Positions 21,685 through 33,189 of a DNA stretch of 64,000 nt are shown one piece after another. The stretch comes from Euglena gracilis (taxonomy: Eukaryota; Euglenida; Euglenophyceae; Euglenales), in contig CP154954.1 in the NCBI GenBank assembly GCA_039621445.1, forward strand, positions 22,952,954 through 23,016,953, given 5' to 3'. Every line of letters starts with the position of its first letter. Positions within the stretch are counted from its first letter, which is position 1. The notes beneath the pieces are model-generated. The model made no database searches, had not been told where the DNA came from, and was given only the letters and a program-made list of their open reading frames with translations. The position numbers and the translations under genes are program-made.

Positions 21685-23150
21685 CCAGAACACACCTCCC
21701 CCCCCCCCCCGAAACGCCACCCGACCCGCCTCAGAGTTGTTTCCGTTCTTTTTCTCAGTTGTACTGCGCATGCCGTCTGTCCTCCCCGTTTCCTCCCCAC
21801 CTTCATGGCATATGTTTCGGTTGATGTTTGTCTGTGTTCTTCTTTTGAACCGACGATAATTACTGCCCAACCCCTACTCATTCCTTTGCCTTCAAGGCTT
21901 TGCATGCAAACAAACATGCGGAAGGGAATGGGAATGTATTCCAAATGCAAGCTGCAAATTGATGGCATCCACGCAATCCATTGATTCTCCCAAAAAGTGC
22001 TGACCTGCAGCCCATTCAGCTCTTGGAGCTCTAAATTTGGATTATGATGTCGAATCACAACCTGCGGTTTCTGCTACAGAATCACAGATTGTCATCACCC
22101 CCTTATGTGGTGTTTTGCGCCCATTGCGTGTACGCATGAGAAATTCAGGTGGAGATTTGTTCACCTTGTTTTGGATTCTTGCACCACGTCGATGAACAGG
22201 GATGCACCAAACAGCGGTAGTCGCATGGGCAAGCCCTGGGTTGTCGAATGAAATCAAACCGATTTTAGGCTAGTGGACGCCAAGGCCCCCCAAAGAGGCT
22301 GGTAAGGCAGTGTGGCACGCCGTTATCTGTTTTGTAACGGTGACGTTGGGTACCCTTCCTTGTTGCACAAACACAGGAGTCGCCTTTCCATTTGCTTTCT
22401 CCAAATTCTGATGCCTCACATTTCAAGTGAAGGAGGTGTTTATTGGGACAATGGTGTCCTCAAGAAATGATGGTGCACAACCAGGGTCGCTCAAGTCGGA
22501 GGGCATCCCATCCCCGGTGGGGGGGGGGTTGCAGCCAGCCAGCAGCCTTTCCAGCCTCGGACCCCCTCCCCCCCATCGACAGGTTTTTTTTTGCAGCCGC
22601 CCGAAGGGTGGCTGGTCGGTGACGGATTTTTGGCTGGGCGTGGCGCCCCCCCCCCCCCCCGTGGTCCAGCTCAGAGGCTGGAAACAGTCTGCTGGCTGAC
22701 CCCGGGTCCCCAGCTGGAATTGGGCCTGAGCTGGGGTCGAACCAGGGACAGAAAATGGAAATTTTAAATATGCCCCAAAAACTGCCAGTTATGCAAACAT
22801 CGATTTTTTGACCCAAATTTGCTCTGGCCAGCCCAAATCCGACCCAATTTCACCCATTTTTCAACCTCTGAAAGCTGCAATCCTTGTAATGTTGTCCATT
22901 TCCAATCGTTCTTTGGGCCACCATCAAATCGTTCCATCGGTTAGCACAAAAACGGCCGTTTTGGCAGTACAAGGTGCCACAGATCATCACAAATTGGCAA
23001 TCAACAGGCAGCAAATTGTCGCAATCAAATGACAAACAGGAGAGGTTTTGGTTTGGATTTTTCTTATCTTGATATGGGTGGTGGATGGGCCAAGTTTTCT
23101 CTGCCCTGAATATTGCATCATCATAATCATCACATAATGATCAAGCACCT
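21685..23150. other. Downstream of ankyrin gene, no gene seen
   Basis: The start may be the gene's 3' untranslated region. A CAGC-type repeat fragment is at 22490-22700. No other exon-like sequence. Confidence 0.4.
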
Positions 23151-23154
23151 ACAG

Positions 23155-23222
23155 TAAAAATGGCCGAAAATGGCCGAAAATGGCCGAAAATGGCCGAAAA
23201 TGGCCGAAAATGGCCGAAAATG
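23155..23222. repeat. (AAAATGGCCG)n tandem repeat
   Basis: Six to seven copies of a 10-base unit. The same unit forms a second array at 24851-24932, 1.7 kb away. Confidence 0.9.
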
Positions 23223-23319
23223 AGAAAAAATTTGTTGCAAATTTTTTTCCAGTTTTTGTTTGCCTAACAGTTTCTTTTTCCCTGAGGAGCAATTTTCAGT
23301 GCGACTGATTCTTGTCTCT

Positions 23320-23510
23320 GTGCAGCCTCTCTGCTTTTGTTATTATGCCTGGCCCTGCAACACATGCTGCTCAAAGAACCACCTCTGAAAGGGTTATTTG
23401 GGCCAAAGCTGATATTTTGATGGCATTTCAGAAAAAAATTGGTGACAAGGGCGATGCTGGCAATTTTTTTTTTGTATATTTTGAAGAATTAAACCCATTT
23501 TTGGAATAAT
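23320..23510 (+). repeat. Direct repeat, left copy, with a coding-like frame
   Basis: The frame HAAQRTTSERVIWAKAD is repeated at 24245-24345 as HAAQRTTSKWVIWAKAD. DNA identity is high over about 100 bases and fades outward. I do not recognise the peptide. It could be a fragment of a mobile-element protein. Confidence 0.5.
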
Positions 23511-23792
23511 TTCTCCACAAATTCCCAATATTACTCCCATGTTGGCCATTTTGGATCAATTTTTGCTAATTTTGGATTGGGCTAATTTGGGTCAATATGA
23601 GCACATTTTATGGCATTTTGCGCCATTTTGGTGATTTTGGGTTATTTTTTCACAATTTTGTGGATATTGTTGGCGTTTTTGGGGCAAGTTTAGGTTATTT
23701 GAAGCAATTTTAGGTCATTTTGATTGCTTTTTGGGCCTTTTGCTGTCAATTTTAGGTTTTTTGTGGGCATTTTTTTTGGGGTTTCTGTGGTC

Positions 23793-24092
23793 ATGGCAGA
23801 TGCTGAACAAGATTTAGACACTGGACAAGATGTAGACACTGGACAAGATGCAGATGCTATACAAGATGCAGATGCCGGACAAGATGCAGATATTGGACAA
23901 GATACAGACGTTGTTCAAGATGCAGACACTGGACAAGATGTCGACACTGATGCAGATGCTGTACAAGATGCAGATGCTGGACAATATGCAGATGCTGTAG
24001 AAGATGCAGTGGATGCAGATACTGGACAAGATTACGATCTTGACAAGATGCAGGTATTGGATAAGATGCACACACCAGACAAGATGCAGTGA
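23793..24092 (+). CDS. Possible Asp-rich hexapeptide-repeat protein
   Basis: An 18-base minisatellite (unit like GATGCAGATGCTGGACAA) is open for 99 residues from ATG at 23793, giving DADxGQ-type repeats. The repeat runs on to about 24170 in other frames. In-frame sequence upstream is hydrophobic (FFVGIFFGVSVV) and could act as a signal peptide if translation began at 23724. Against a gene: the 18-base period keeps frames open on both strands, and the flanks look non-coding. No family is assigned. Confidence 0.25.
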   Translation: MADAEQDLDTGQDVDTGQDADAIQDADAGQDADIGQDTDVVQDADTGQDVDTDADAVQDADAGQYADAVEDAVDADTGQDYDLDKMQVLDKMHTPDKMQ

Positions 24093-24244
24093 TTGCTGAT
24101 GCAACGGATGTAGATATTGGACAAGATGTAGATGGTGGGCAAGATGCGATGTTGAACAAGATGCAGACATTGGGTGAGCACATTTGATGTCAATATTTCA
24201 ACATTATGGACCAATCACATGTTTGCTTGCTTTTGTTTGCTTTT

Positions 24245-24400
24245 CTTTGCTTGCACATGCTGCTCAACGAACCACCTCCAAATGGGTTATTTGGGCCAAA
24301 GCTGATGGTTTTGATGACATTTCAGAAAATTGTGGTGACAAGGTGCAACTAGGCAAAGTATGTGAAGCGTTTTTTTCTCTGTTAAAGGTGTGATTCCTGC
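24245..24400 (+). repeat. Direct repeat, right copy, with a coding-like frame
   Basis: Second copy of the unit at 23320-23510, reading HAAQRTTSKWVIWAKADGF. The Asp-rich minisatellite lies exactly between the two copies. Confidence 0.5.
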
Positions 24401-24850
24401 ATTAGGTTTATTGCACACAATTGGATGGGATATAACAAACAGTGCCACCATCAAACAAATTTGCTTGGGGTATCAAGTTGGAATAGGTGAGGGGAAGTTG
24501 TTTGTGAAAAGCATCCACGCCAAGAGGCTTGAATAGAAAAGCACCAGTTTATTGTGGTTAATATGTCATGTGCCAACCACTCTCATGAAGCATCCCAAAA
24601 ACCCCCAGCAAAAAAAGACCAAAGTGGACAAGAGCCTCTCTGGCAGGAAAAAAGAAGCTTATTCCCAAAACCTTGCATTTGCATATTGCAACAAAAAACT
24701 CTTTGACCTCTTTAATCCCTGAGCACCCATTCCAAACGGACCTCTTTGGATGCGTTAGCTTGCCACAACTGCTTTCATGTTGACTGAATGGTCAAAATGT
24801 ATTGTTGGTATGAAAGAATTTTAAGGCAGCTTTGCCCCCCACCTATAGGA
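24400..24850. other. No gene seen
   Basis: Mixed AT-rich sequence without exon-like bias or clear repeats. Confidence 0.4.
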
Positions 24851-25480
24851 AAAAATGGCCGAAAATGGCCGAAAATGGCCGAAAATGGCCGAAAATGGCC
24901 GAAAATGGCCGAAAATGGCCGAAAATGGCGAAAATCTGGGGGTCAACTATAGGTGCTTGATAATGATGATGACTTTTCGGTGGAAGCAGAAATTCATATC
25001 CGCAACAACGTCCCCGCAAATTTCCACAATTTCCGCAGTTTTCCCGCATTTTCCACCTTTTTATTTTTTTTCTCCCTCGATCCACATGAATTTGAAACAG
25101 GAGCGTTCTGAGTTCCGGCCATTCCTCAAATGGTTCGCAAGGGAATGCAAGTGCTTTTTTTTGCTATTTTTTTGTAAAAAAGAAATTGCAAAAGTTATCA
25201 AAGTTTGCCATATGTTGCAATTTTCAATTTGGGGCTTTTTTTATTTTTGTTCTTTTTTGGTGAATGGCACCTCAAACGTAAAACGAAACGAAAAAACTTC
25301 AAATGGAAAAGGAGGGAGGTAGCAGAAATGTGCACTCCCAATGTCAATTTTTCCATAGTTTTTCTGTAATTTTTTTCTCGCAGGCCTCCGACATCAATTT
25401 CACCCCTGTATCTCCCAATCGCAAGTTTCGGTTCCTGGCTTCGCTTTGCACCAAGGTCTATGAAAAAGGAGACATGCATT
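24851..25480 (+). repeat. Dispersed repeat related to 37190-37690
   Basis: Begins with the (AAAATGGCCG)n array. It contains TTTCCACAATTTCCGCAG-like words, a frame EFRPFLKWFAREC at about 25108 and CAGGCCTCCGACATCAATTT at 25381. In the GT8 gene region the words TTTTTCCGCAA, a frame EFKPFFKWINRC (37350) and GGCCTCCGATATCAATTT (37665) occur in the same order. This suggests a dispersed element. Confidence 0.45.
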
Positions 25481-26350
25481 TTGAGAATTGGGAGTTAAAT
25501 GTTGGAAAAAGAACAAAAAATTCAATTCGGAAATTCAAACAGTTCTGCTGCCAGAAAGGAGTGGATAAAAAAGCCAGAAGACAGCACAAGACCAATGCAA
25601 AGCTGGTTTCCAAGTTCTGGCAACCTTGCAGACACAGCCTCTGGAACCCCCACCAAAAAGACAGGTGCAGCGATGTGTGTGTTTGGCAATCTCACCCTCC
25701 CGGCTCAGGGGTTGCTGGTGTGCATGTTCGTGGGTTGTTGGGGTGTTGGGGGGGGGATTGGGAAGGCAGCCTGCCAGAGAAGTGTCTCCCGGCGCCTTTC
25801 GTCCTACCCGCAGGTTCGCTGTCCACAGTTCCCTTCGCCGCCGGGGGGGCCGGCCCCGTTTGGCACGTCGCCATGCCCCAGTGCCCAGGCGGGTCTCGCC
25901 GCTCCCTTTGGCCTTCCTCCAACGCAACGCAGTGCTTTGCACAAGCCCATCAGACCGCCGGCGGCCTTGGTTTGCCCAACGGGGTGGCTTGTCAAAGGCA
26001 CCGCCCCCTCCGCTGCGTTGTCCGGGGTCCATCCCGCCATCCCGCGGTGTTCAATGGCAGGGTCCAGTCCTGCTCGCCACAATGTGGGCTCCCTCGCGCT
26101 GGGTTCAATTTGCAATGGGGAAGGGGTGGGAAAAAGGGAAACCTTGGCTCTCGCACTCCCCCAGCCAGCTCTGTGGCAGAGCGGGCTGGGGGCATTGCTG
26201 TGTCGTGTGGTGCCGTGAAAGTGTGCGGGCAGTGTGCACACACCATCACCGCAGCCCACAGAGGCTGGCTTTGGGGCAGGGGGTTGGGTGTACGCCACAG
26301 ATTTCTCAGATGCACAACGACTTAGTTCCCTCACTGCACGTGTGGGTCAA
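25480..26350 (+). other. GC-rich block, possible exon, not resolved
   Basis: After an acceptor-like CCTACCCGCAG at 25813, two overlapping plus-strand frames stay open to about 26230 with moderate GC third positions (for example SLSTVPFAAGGAGPVWHVAM). The frame cannot be chosen and no family is recognised. Confidence 0.2.
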
Positions 26351-26492
26351 TTCCCAGAAAGTTTTTTGACTTTTTGAGGTCAAATGATAATATTTGGGTC
26401 CTAATTCAGGGCGAGAAATGACAAACCCAATGGTCTGCAGGGCCCGTCCACCCCACCCCTTCAGGGAGGTCAGAGAGAAATCCCTGGTTATG

Positions 26493-26640
26493 TTGCAGGG
26501 GGGGGATATGCAACTTGCATAATTTGCATTTTTTAGCATCATCAGGTTTTTTCCGAAATTCTCATTTTTTTGCATTTTTTTGAATTTTTTTGACTTGCAT
26601 AATTTGAAGGGCCAAGTTGCATATTCCCCCTGTTATGTTG
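26493..26640. repeat. C-capped foldback element (word ATATGCAACTTG)
   Basis: GGGGGGGATATGCAACTTGC and CAAGTTGCATATTCCCCC are inverted, with GCATAATTTG copies inside. Flanked by GTTATGTTGC on both sides (26487 and 26631), which may be a target-site duplication. A partial relative is at 19855-19882. Confidence 0.55.
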
Positions 26641-26644
26641 CTGG

Positions 26645-27560
26645 TTGGGGGGGGTGATGAGATTTGCTATTTACCCCAACTCCTGCTGGGGGCACATTTC
26701 CATCGCGATGGAAGTCCCCCTACCCCCCCCCCTTTGCCCACCAACCACCCCAAACAACGACCACCCCCGGTTGGGGTTGCAGGTAAGAGGGGTGCGTACG
26801 ACCACCCCCCTGGTCATGGGTTGTAGGTGGCTTCAAAGATTGGGTTGTTTTTGGCACCCAGTCATGCGACCACCCCCCCCCCTGTTTGGGGGTACCTGGT
26901 CGGTGGGCGAGAGGGGGGGTTACATAATCCCTGGGTCCTGTGGGCGCCACCCCCCATTTATTTCTGCGCGAATCCCTGTACAAATCTTGGATCCTGATGG
27001 CGGACCTGAGAGGTTAAAGGAGACCTGAGGGTACAAGAGATATTTCTCAACCCAACTCACCTCCAACGGGGCGATGTTCACCACACACGCAGTTCCCTCT
27101 CACCCACATCCTGGGAAGTCCCAAGACAACTACGGGATTGGAGACCTGCCTGCAGGCGTCTGTGCCTCCACCCACCGGGGGGGCGTTGACCCCCAAGGGT
27201 CGCCCTGACGGAAGACCTCCATGCGGCGGCCGCCCCCCTGCCAGAGCCTGCCTCGCCCTCCCCACCGACGGGAACGGATCCAACTCACGTGCAACGGTCC
27301 GATTTCTGCACAAGAGAATTTATGCTTTGCCTTCGAAAGCTACCTTGGGGATTATATGTTTTGGCGGGGATGGGGGAATCAGATGTCGGTTTTCAGTATT
27401 TGGGGGTTTATTTTGACACCATTCGGCCGAGCTGTTATGGGCGTTTTACTGTGTGCGTGCATGGATTGCTGTTGCCGCAGTGATAGTCCTGAGTGGAGGG
27501 GTGCGATGGATTTTGTCATTTGGGTCAGAAACAGGACATGCTGGGAGAGCAGAATTGAGA
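26645..27560. other. No gene supported
   Basis: ACCCCCCGGTTGGGG-type C-run words to about 26960, then mixed GC-rich DNA. Open frames here lack consistent codon bias or splice sites. Confidence 0.35.
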
Positions 27561-27566
27561 GGTGCA

Positions 27567-27932
27567 CGTAACCCCCCCCCCCAAATAACACCCCCCCCAA
27601 ATAACACCCCCCCCAAATAACACCCCCCCCAAATAACACACCCCCCCTCGGGGGCCGATTTCGAACGCCCAAATAACACACCCCCCTGTTTTCCTTTGGT
27701 TTTCCAGCCCTTTACCCCCCCCCCCCCCCCCCCCCCGGCTCTTTTTCCCGCCCAATTCGAACCCCATAATAACAACCCTGACCTGTGTTCTTTGTTTTGC
27801 CGCTTGTTTTCCATGTAAAAATACCACCCCCCATTTTCCCCAAATAACACACCCCCCCTTTTAGCGAGGCAACCACAGTTCGGGTGCCCAAATAACACAC
27901 CGGGGGGGGTGTTATTTGGGGGGGGGTTTAGA
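27567..27932. repeat. C-capped foldback element (word AAATAACACCCCCC)
   Basis: Four tandem copies of CCCAAATAACACCCCCC lie at the left end. Single copies with the sequence contexts CGATTTCGAACGCCC and CAGTTCGGGTGCCC lie inside, and GGTGTTATTTGGGGGGG ends it. The same contexts appear reverse-complemented in the element at 41873-42088, so these are homologous copies in opposite orientation. Confidence 0.7.
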
Positions 27933-27959
27933 AAGTTGAGGCAGTGTTGGTAATTGAGC

Positions 27960-29640
27960 AAAATTGAAGAAACAACCCGCAGAGGTCATCTGGAAAAGTT
28001 TAATCCCCACAGAGGGCCTTGGAATCCCGCCCAAGTGCATGGCTGCGATGGCTTTGCATTATGAGGGGAGGTTGCAAGTGAACGTTGGTTTTGTACAAGG
28101 GGGAGGGGGCCAACCCCCAAGGGGAGGGGGGGTCCAGCTCCTCTCCAGGCCAAGGCTGAGGGGGGCGGTCCTGGGGGGGGGTCCCCTGAGACCCAAACTA
28201 TTCTTCTTCCACTGGCGCTTTGTGCGCTTTGCGCCACGCATGTTTTTTATAAGTTTTTGTCCATTTTTTCTAATCAAACCCCTGAAAACATGGTTTTGGG
28301 GGGGGGGCATTTTCTGAAGCTCAAGAAAATCTTCCAGCCGGGTTTTCCCAGGGGGAGGGAAGGGGTCAACCCACCCCCCACTCAGCGCCTAGGGGGTTGG
28401 CCTGGGACCTCCCCCTTCCCCCATTGAATACCCTGGGCGGATCGCTCAGCCATTCCTCCACCTCCGCCATGCTTTGCTGTCCTGTGTTGTTGGGGAGAAG
28501 GAGGGGGCCCAGGAATTCACCGGTCCCGGCCACCATTGCGTCTCAACGGAGGCCCTGTCACTGTCTCGCGGCCAGCGCTGCGGTTCTGGCGAGGCATCTG
28601 TGGGCTGCCCAGAGATGGCAGCGGAAGCCATGCCCCTGGGAAACCCTAACACAAGGCGTTGGTGTTCTATTACGGATTGTCGTTTGTGAAAGCTTTCCAG
28701 TTTGCCTTGGTCTGTGGTTACTGATGATTGCCATCAATCAACGTTGTTTGCTTTCATCTTTTTGTCGGAGGGCTTTTGCTCTGACAGATGTTGCTGAGGG
28801 TGTACATGCAAATCCAAGAACTGAAGTAAACCCTCCAAATATGGAACACCCCCCAAAACCTGCCTTCGGGGCGGAATTGGAAGATTTTTTGGGGGGGAAT
28901 TTTCAGGCGGAAGTTTCATCGGCCCCGGCATCATGCAACGTTTTTTTTTCTGCTTTTCACCAAACATGACCCTTTGGGCAATTTTTCGGACATATTTGCT
29001 TTGATTTGGAATCGTTGAAAAAAATATCTATAACCCCCTTTTCTAGAGAAATTGATAAAAAACCTTCTACAATAACGAAAATTGGTGGGTTTTTGCCGGT
29101 TTTGGAAGCGGTGCCTTGCAGAAATTGGAGGGTTTGGTCTCCAACCCAGGGCTGGGCTAGACCGGAATCCTGGAAATCCCTGTGGGTGGTGGGAAGGGGG
29201 TCAACCCCAACCCCTTCTCTCTTTCCCACAGGCATTCATTTTAAGGAATGCCCCCCAAACAATTAAACCACCACAATATACCCCTGGTCCGGGAGTTCGG
29301 CTTCCCAAATAACATTCCCCTCTGCCGCACCCCAGAGAAGGAACTTTTTGATCAAGAACAGCAGCTTTTGGCACTAATGACTGGGAAAAGATTTGAGGCA
29401 GTATGAACCTAAAATGAAGTGTAAAACATATGAAAAACACAGATTGCATAAAAATCTGCATTACGGGGGTTATTTTTGAGTACACCCCAAATAATACACC
29501 CCTCATAATCCCCTTCTAGGCCACGGCTTCAGATGCCAAATAACTTACCAGCTTACCCCCTCCCCCCGATGTTATTTTGGGGGCTTCAGTTTTCCTTCGT
29601 CTCCAAAAGAGTTTCTTCTTGCACGGTGCCATAAATGGGT
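27960..29640. other. Intergenic or intronic, repeats, no gene supported
   Basis: 28080-28340 is related to the repeat at 8060. A GC-rich block at 28500-28640 could be an exon but has no clear frame. CCCAAATAACATTCCCC with GGGAGTTCGGCTT at 29285-29325 is a fragment of the AAATAACAC foldback family. Confidence 0.35.
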
Positions 29641-29649
29641 GGCAAGGAG

Positions 29650-29735
29650 GGACCCAGGCTTCTTTTAAAGTCAGCAGACTCCAGTGGGACAGGGACCCAG
29701 GCTTCTTTTAAAGTCAGCAGACTCCAGGGGGATGG
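29650..29735 (+). repeat. Two-copy tandem duplication, 43-bp unit
   Basis: GGGACCCAGGCTTCTTTTAA and the following bases to CAGACTCCAG are repeated exactly with a 43-base period (29650 and 29693). Confidence 0.85.
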
Positions 29736-29739
29736 GGGT

Positions 29740-30515
29740 CCTGCGCCAGGGGCATGGGTATGGGTTCTGGTGCGAAAATGCTTTCACATACCCCAATTTT
29801 GCCCCCCCCCGAGGTGTTCCTGTGGTGGGGAAGACCCCCTCCCCCGAGACCAAAACTCTGGCTGAATTCAAGATGTGGCCAATAGTGCCGCCCACGGGGG
29901 GGGGGGGGGGGGGGGGTATGGGAGGGTTCTCTATTTGGGGGGGGGGGGTGAAAGCACTCTTTGATTTGATTTGATTTGATTTGGTTTCGTGTTTTATGCG
30001 TTGGTTTCAATTTGTTCTTGGTTTGTCGTTTCGCCTCATCGTGATCTTTTTTGGAAAACCCATGTGTTCACCCTGGTGTTACATGGGGGATTTGATTTGA
30101 GGGGGGGGGGGGGTTGACGGCTGGTCCCGGGGGTGGGGGGGGGGGTGCTGTGGATAGTCAGCGCCGGCCTAGATGGGCTGTAAAAATTTTGCTGGGGGCT
30201 CGGACAATTTTGCGTTGGTGGGATGGGTGGGTCGGTTGAACCCCACAGTGGCGGGTGCAAAAAAGTGATCGGGTCGTGAGCAAGATAGTGAGCTTTGAAG
30301 TCTCAGCTTGACTAAGCCTGCCTGAAGGATGGAGTGAAGCAGAAGAGTCAACCACACCTTGTCTAAAGGTGTCATTCAACGCCTTTCCTCAGAAAGGAAA
30401 GCTCTTTTTCCCCATGGTAGGTTTGTTTCCAACTCTGGCCCCAATCCTCTTGGTTCTATTTGTCACCCCCATTTTGTTGCACAGGCACGGCTGGATGCTA
30501 ACAGGTGTGGTGTTG
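29740..30515. other. No gene seen; G-runs
   Basis: Contains a 21-base G run at 29896-29916 and a short TTTGA repeat at about 29960. No exon-like frame. Confidence 0.4.
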
Positions 30516-30519
30516 CTCA

Positions 30520-30762
30520 ATGTATGTATGTATGTATGTATGTATGTATGTATGTATGTATGTATGTATGTATGTATGTATGTATGTATGTATGTATAGT
30601 GTATGTATGTATGTATGTATGCATGCATGCATGTATGTATGCATGGATGGATGTATGTATGTATGTCTGTATGTATGTATGTAGGTATGTATGTATGTAT
30701 GTATGTATGTATGTATGTATGTATGTATGTATGTATGTATGTATGTATGTATGTATGTATGC
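30520..30762. repeat. (ATGT)n microsatellite
   Basis: Near-perfect ATGT repeats with GCAT and GGAT interruptions. A second locus of the same repeat as 3733-4142. Confidence 0.95.
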
Positions 30763-30769
30763 ACACCTT

Positions 30770-31590
30770 CACGCAATATGTATCCCTCCCCAGATGAACC
30801 CTCGACTTCATAACTGGGAGAATTTTTAACCCTTGGGGGTTCTATATATGATCGGGAATCTAATCAATGATTGGGAATGAATATGATCGGGAATGAATTA
30901 ATGATCATTTCATTTCATTTTGTACAATATTACGGTGATATGACAATTATTTTTAATCATTTAACACATTTTCACTCGCCCAAATCAGTGAGAATTGTGG
31001 CACAGATATTTTTTAAAAAAGAACCCGTCCACTCTGACACCAAAGTTGGGAATTTCTGAACCATCTTTTATGAGTGCCCCCCACATTACAGGCCCATGAG
31101 AAATAAAGTATTTTCCTTGATTAAAAATTGCAAGGTCAAAAGATACCCAAACCTACATTTCATGTTTAATTAAAAGAAATTTGCACATTTGACGCTTTGT
31201 TTGGTGGTGATATTTGTGGAATGCCCCCCAATATATGCACCTTCAATTAATGCATCAATGCACCCGGCCGGGGACTTCGGCTGCACAGACAATGTCACCC
31301 CCCCCCGCTGCACTCCTGTAAAGGGAATCAAATTATGGTCGAATGAGTTTGTTCTAATTTGGTTTGGATTATCGTGAACAAAATTTTTGTCTAATTGTCG
31401 TTACCTAATTTATGCTGTTCATTAATGTGCTGTCAGTTTATTAATGGGCCATCAAGCCATCTATGCTGTAATGGGCCAGACACTGTTGGATCAGAGAAGT
31501 TTGAACCCAAAACAGTGCCCCCTAAATGAGAACCCCCTCTGGCTCATTGTTGTGTAGCGGGTGAATGTGGAAGCCTCCCTTTTGGAAGGT
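30770..31590. other. No gene seen
   Basis: AT-rich mixed DNA without repeats I can define or exon-like frames. Confidence 0.4.
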
Positions 31591-31736
31591 TGACCCACAA
31601 AATATGGAGCGCGCACCCCCAGCTTTATATTTGGTCCGAATGTGAAGACCGTCTAGGGCTTTTAAATGGGGGGGGGGGGGCTTCGCATTTTGGAGATCAA
31701 ACTTCTCAGGATGCCCTCCATGCGGGCCAACTGCTA

Positions 31737-32030
31737 TCAAGGATGGATATTGATATTGGTTTTGGGGGGGTCCCGATAAATTTGAATAGATTGACACCCC
31801 GATATCCTCGATAAAACCGATAGGATCATTTTGTGCCCTGATATCTTCTCATTTGTGTGATTTGGATAATCCCAAAATCGCCCCAAAAACATCAAAAAAG
31901 TATGTTCCCCCCCCAATAAAGCCGATATTTCACGATATTTTTTCGGGACCCGATAAATTTAAGGTTTTCGATAAACCCGATATGGGCCGATATCCTTGCT
32001 GATATTTCGCTTAGTAACCCCCCGGGGGGG
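31737..32030. repeat. CCGATAAA/TTTATCGG word cluster
   Basis: The words CCCGATAAATTT, CGATATTT and GATATCGG-like sequences recur about twelve times in both orientations. C-runs lie at 31908 and 32018. It is built like the other foldbacks. Confidence 0.45.
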
Positions 32031-32090
32031 GGGGTTCGGGTTGGCCACGGGGTATACCCTGCGGTCACTGAAGCTGGGGTTGGTGAGAGG

Positions 32091-32371
32091 CGTAGGGTTA
32101 GGGTTAGGACCGGCCCGCCGGAGGGCTCGGCTACGCGTGCGACGCGCATCCCTACCCTGCGCGTGCGGGCCTCACTGCTGACTGCCCGCACCACAAATCC
32201 CAGCACCGACCCTTTTGGGGCCACTCCAAACGTCGGCAGGGCTAAGTCCCTTGTGGGACCATCAGCTGGCCTTAATCTTTCTTTCTCCCTTCCTGCCTGC
32301 CAGGCAGGGCCCAGGAGGATGCGCGTCGCACGCTCGGCCGAACCCTCCAGTGGGCCGGTCCTAACCCTACG
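32091..32371. repeat. Imperfect inverted repeat with TAGGGTTAGG ends
   Basis: The left arm 32091-32150 (CGTAGGGTTAGGG, GGACCGGCCC, GGAGGGCTCGG, GTGCGACGCGCATCC) is matched in reverse by 32317-32371. The arms are about 55-60 bp with a handful of differences around a 165-base loop. No coding frame is evident in the loop. It could be a small foldback transposon. Confidence 0.7.
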
Positions 32372-32374
32372 CCC

Positions 32375-32437
<63 letters not shown>

Positions 32438-32479
32438 ATGCCTGTCTGTCTGTGTCTGTCTGTCTGTCTGTCTGTCTGC

Positions 32480-32549
<70 letters not shown>
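32372..32549. repeat. (CTGT)n, (CT)n and (GT)n microsatellite
   Basis: Follows the inverted repeat directly: CTGT tetramers to about 32480, CT to 32511, GT to 32548. Confidence 0.95.
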
Positions 32550-32551
<2 letters not shown>

Positions 32552-32810
32552 CACTCCAGCTGTCATGTTTTCATCACAGGTAGACGTCGTCCGGAACAGC
32601 CTCCGTCAGGGAGCTCCCTGTTTTTGGCAACTCTCTCAATCGCTTCCCTTTCCTTTTGGTCTGGCACGCTGGCAGCCTATGTTTGCTGCCCATCCGCAGC
32701 TCTCCCACCTTCCCATGGCCAGTAAGGTGCTTCCCCAAGCCACATCCACTTCACAGGACAGACCAATCAGAATCCAAACTGCACCGCTGTGGCTCGCAAC
32801 CCTCAAAGGG

Positions 32811-33187
32811 TAACCCCCCCCCTAATAAGTGCACGGGTGCACACAGTTTAAGGACGTAGTTTCGGACCCCAAGGGGTGCGCACTTATTTAGGGCAAAGCT
32901 CACAATGCTTGACTTTCCACCACTCTTTTTCAGTTTTCCCCCTTCTTGTGATGCCAAGCTATGATTCAAGTGGTTATGTGTCAAAGTTGGGTTTGGACGA
33001 TGGAAATATCTGGTCTGAGAAGGACCGTTCTGAGAATTGAGTTTGCTTTCCGACCTGAAATGTGACAACGGTTTCTCTTTTGGGAGGTGTGCACTTTTTA
33101 GGGAGGTAGTTTCGGACCCTTGGGGTGCGCACTTATTAGGGCACTGCGCACAATTAGGGCACTGCGCACTTATTAGGGGGGTTTTAC
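32811..33187. repeat. C-capped foldback element (word TAATAAGTGCGC)
   Basis: Left end GTAACCCCCCCCCTAATAAG and right end CACTTATTAGGGGGGTTTTA. GTAGTTTCGGACCC with GGGGTGCGCACTTATT occurs at 32858 and 33104, and further word copies lie at 33135-33175. The interior 32900-33070 is unique. Confidence 0.65.
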
Positions 33188-33189
33188 GC

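Noticed and set aside
25303-26369. A 340-residue plus-strand gene
   Set aside because: The first third is the dispersed repeat shared with 37 kb, and two other frames are equally open over the rest.
32091-32110. True telomere or internal telomeric array
   Set aside because: Only two or three TTAGGG units are present, inside an inverted repeat arm.
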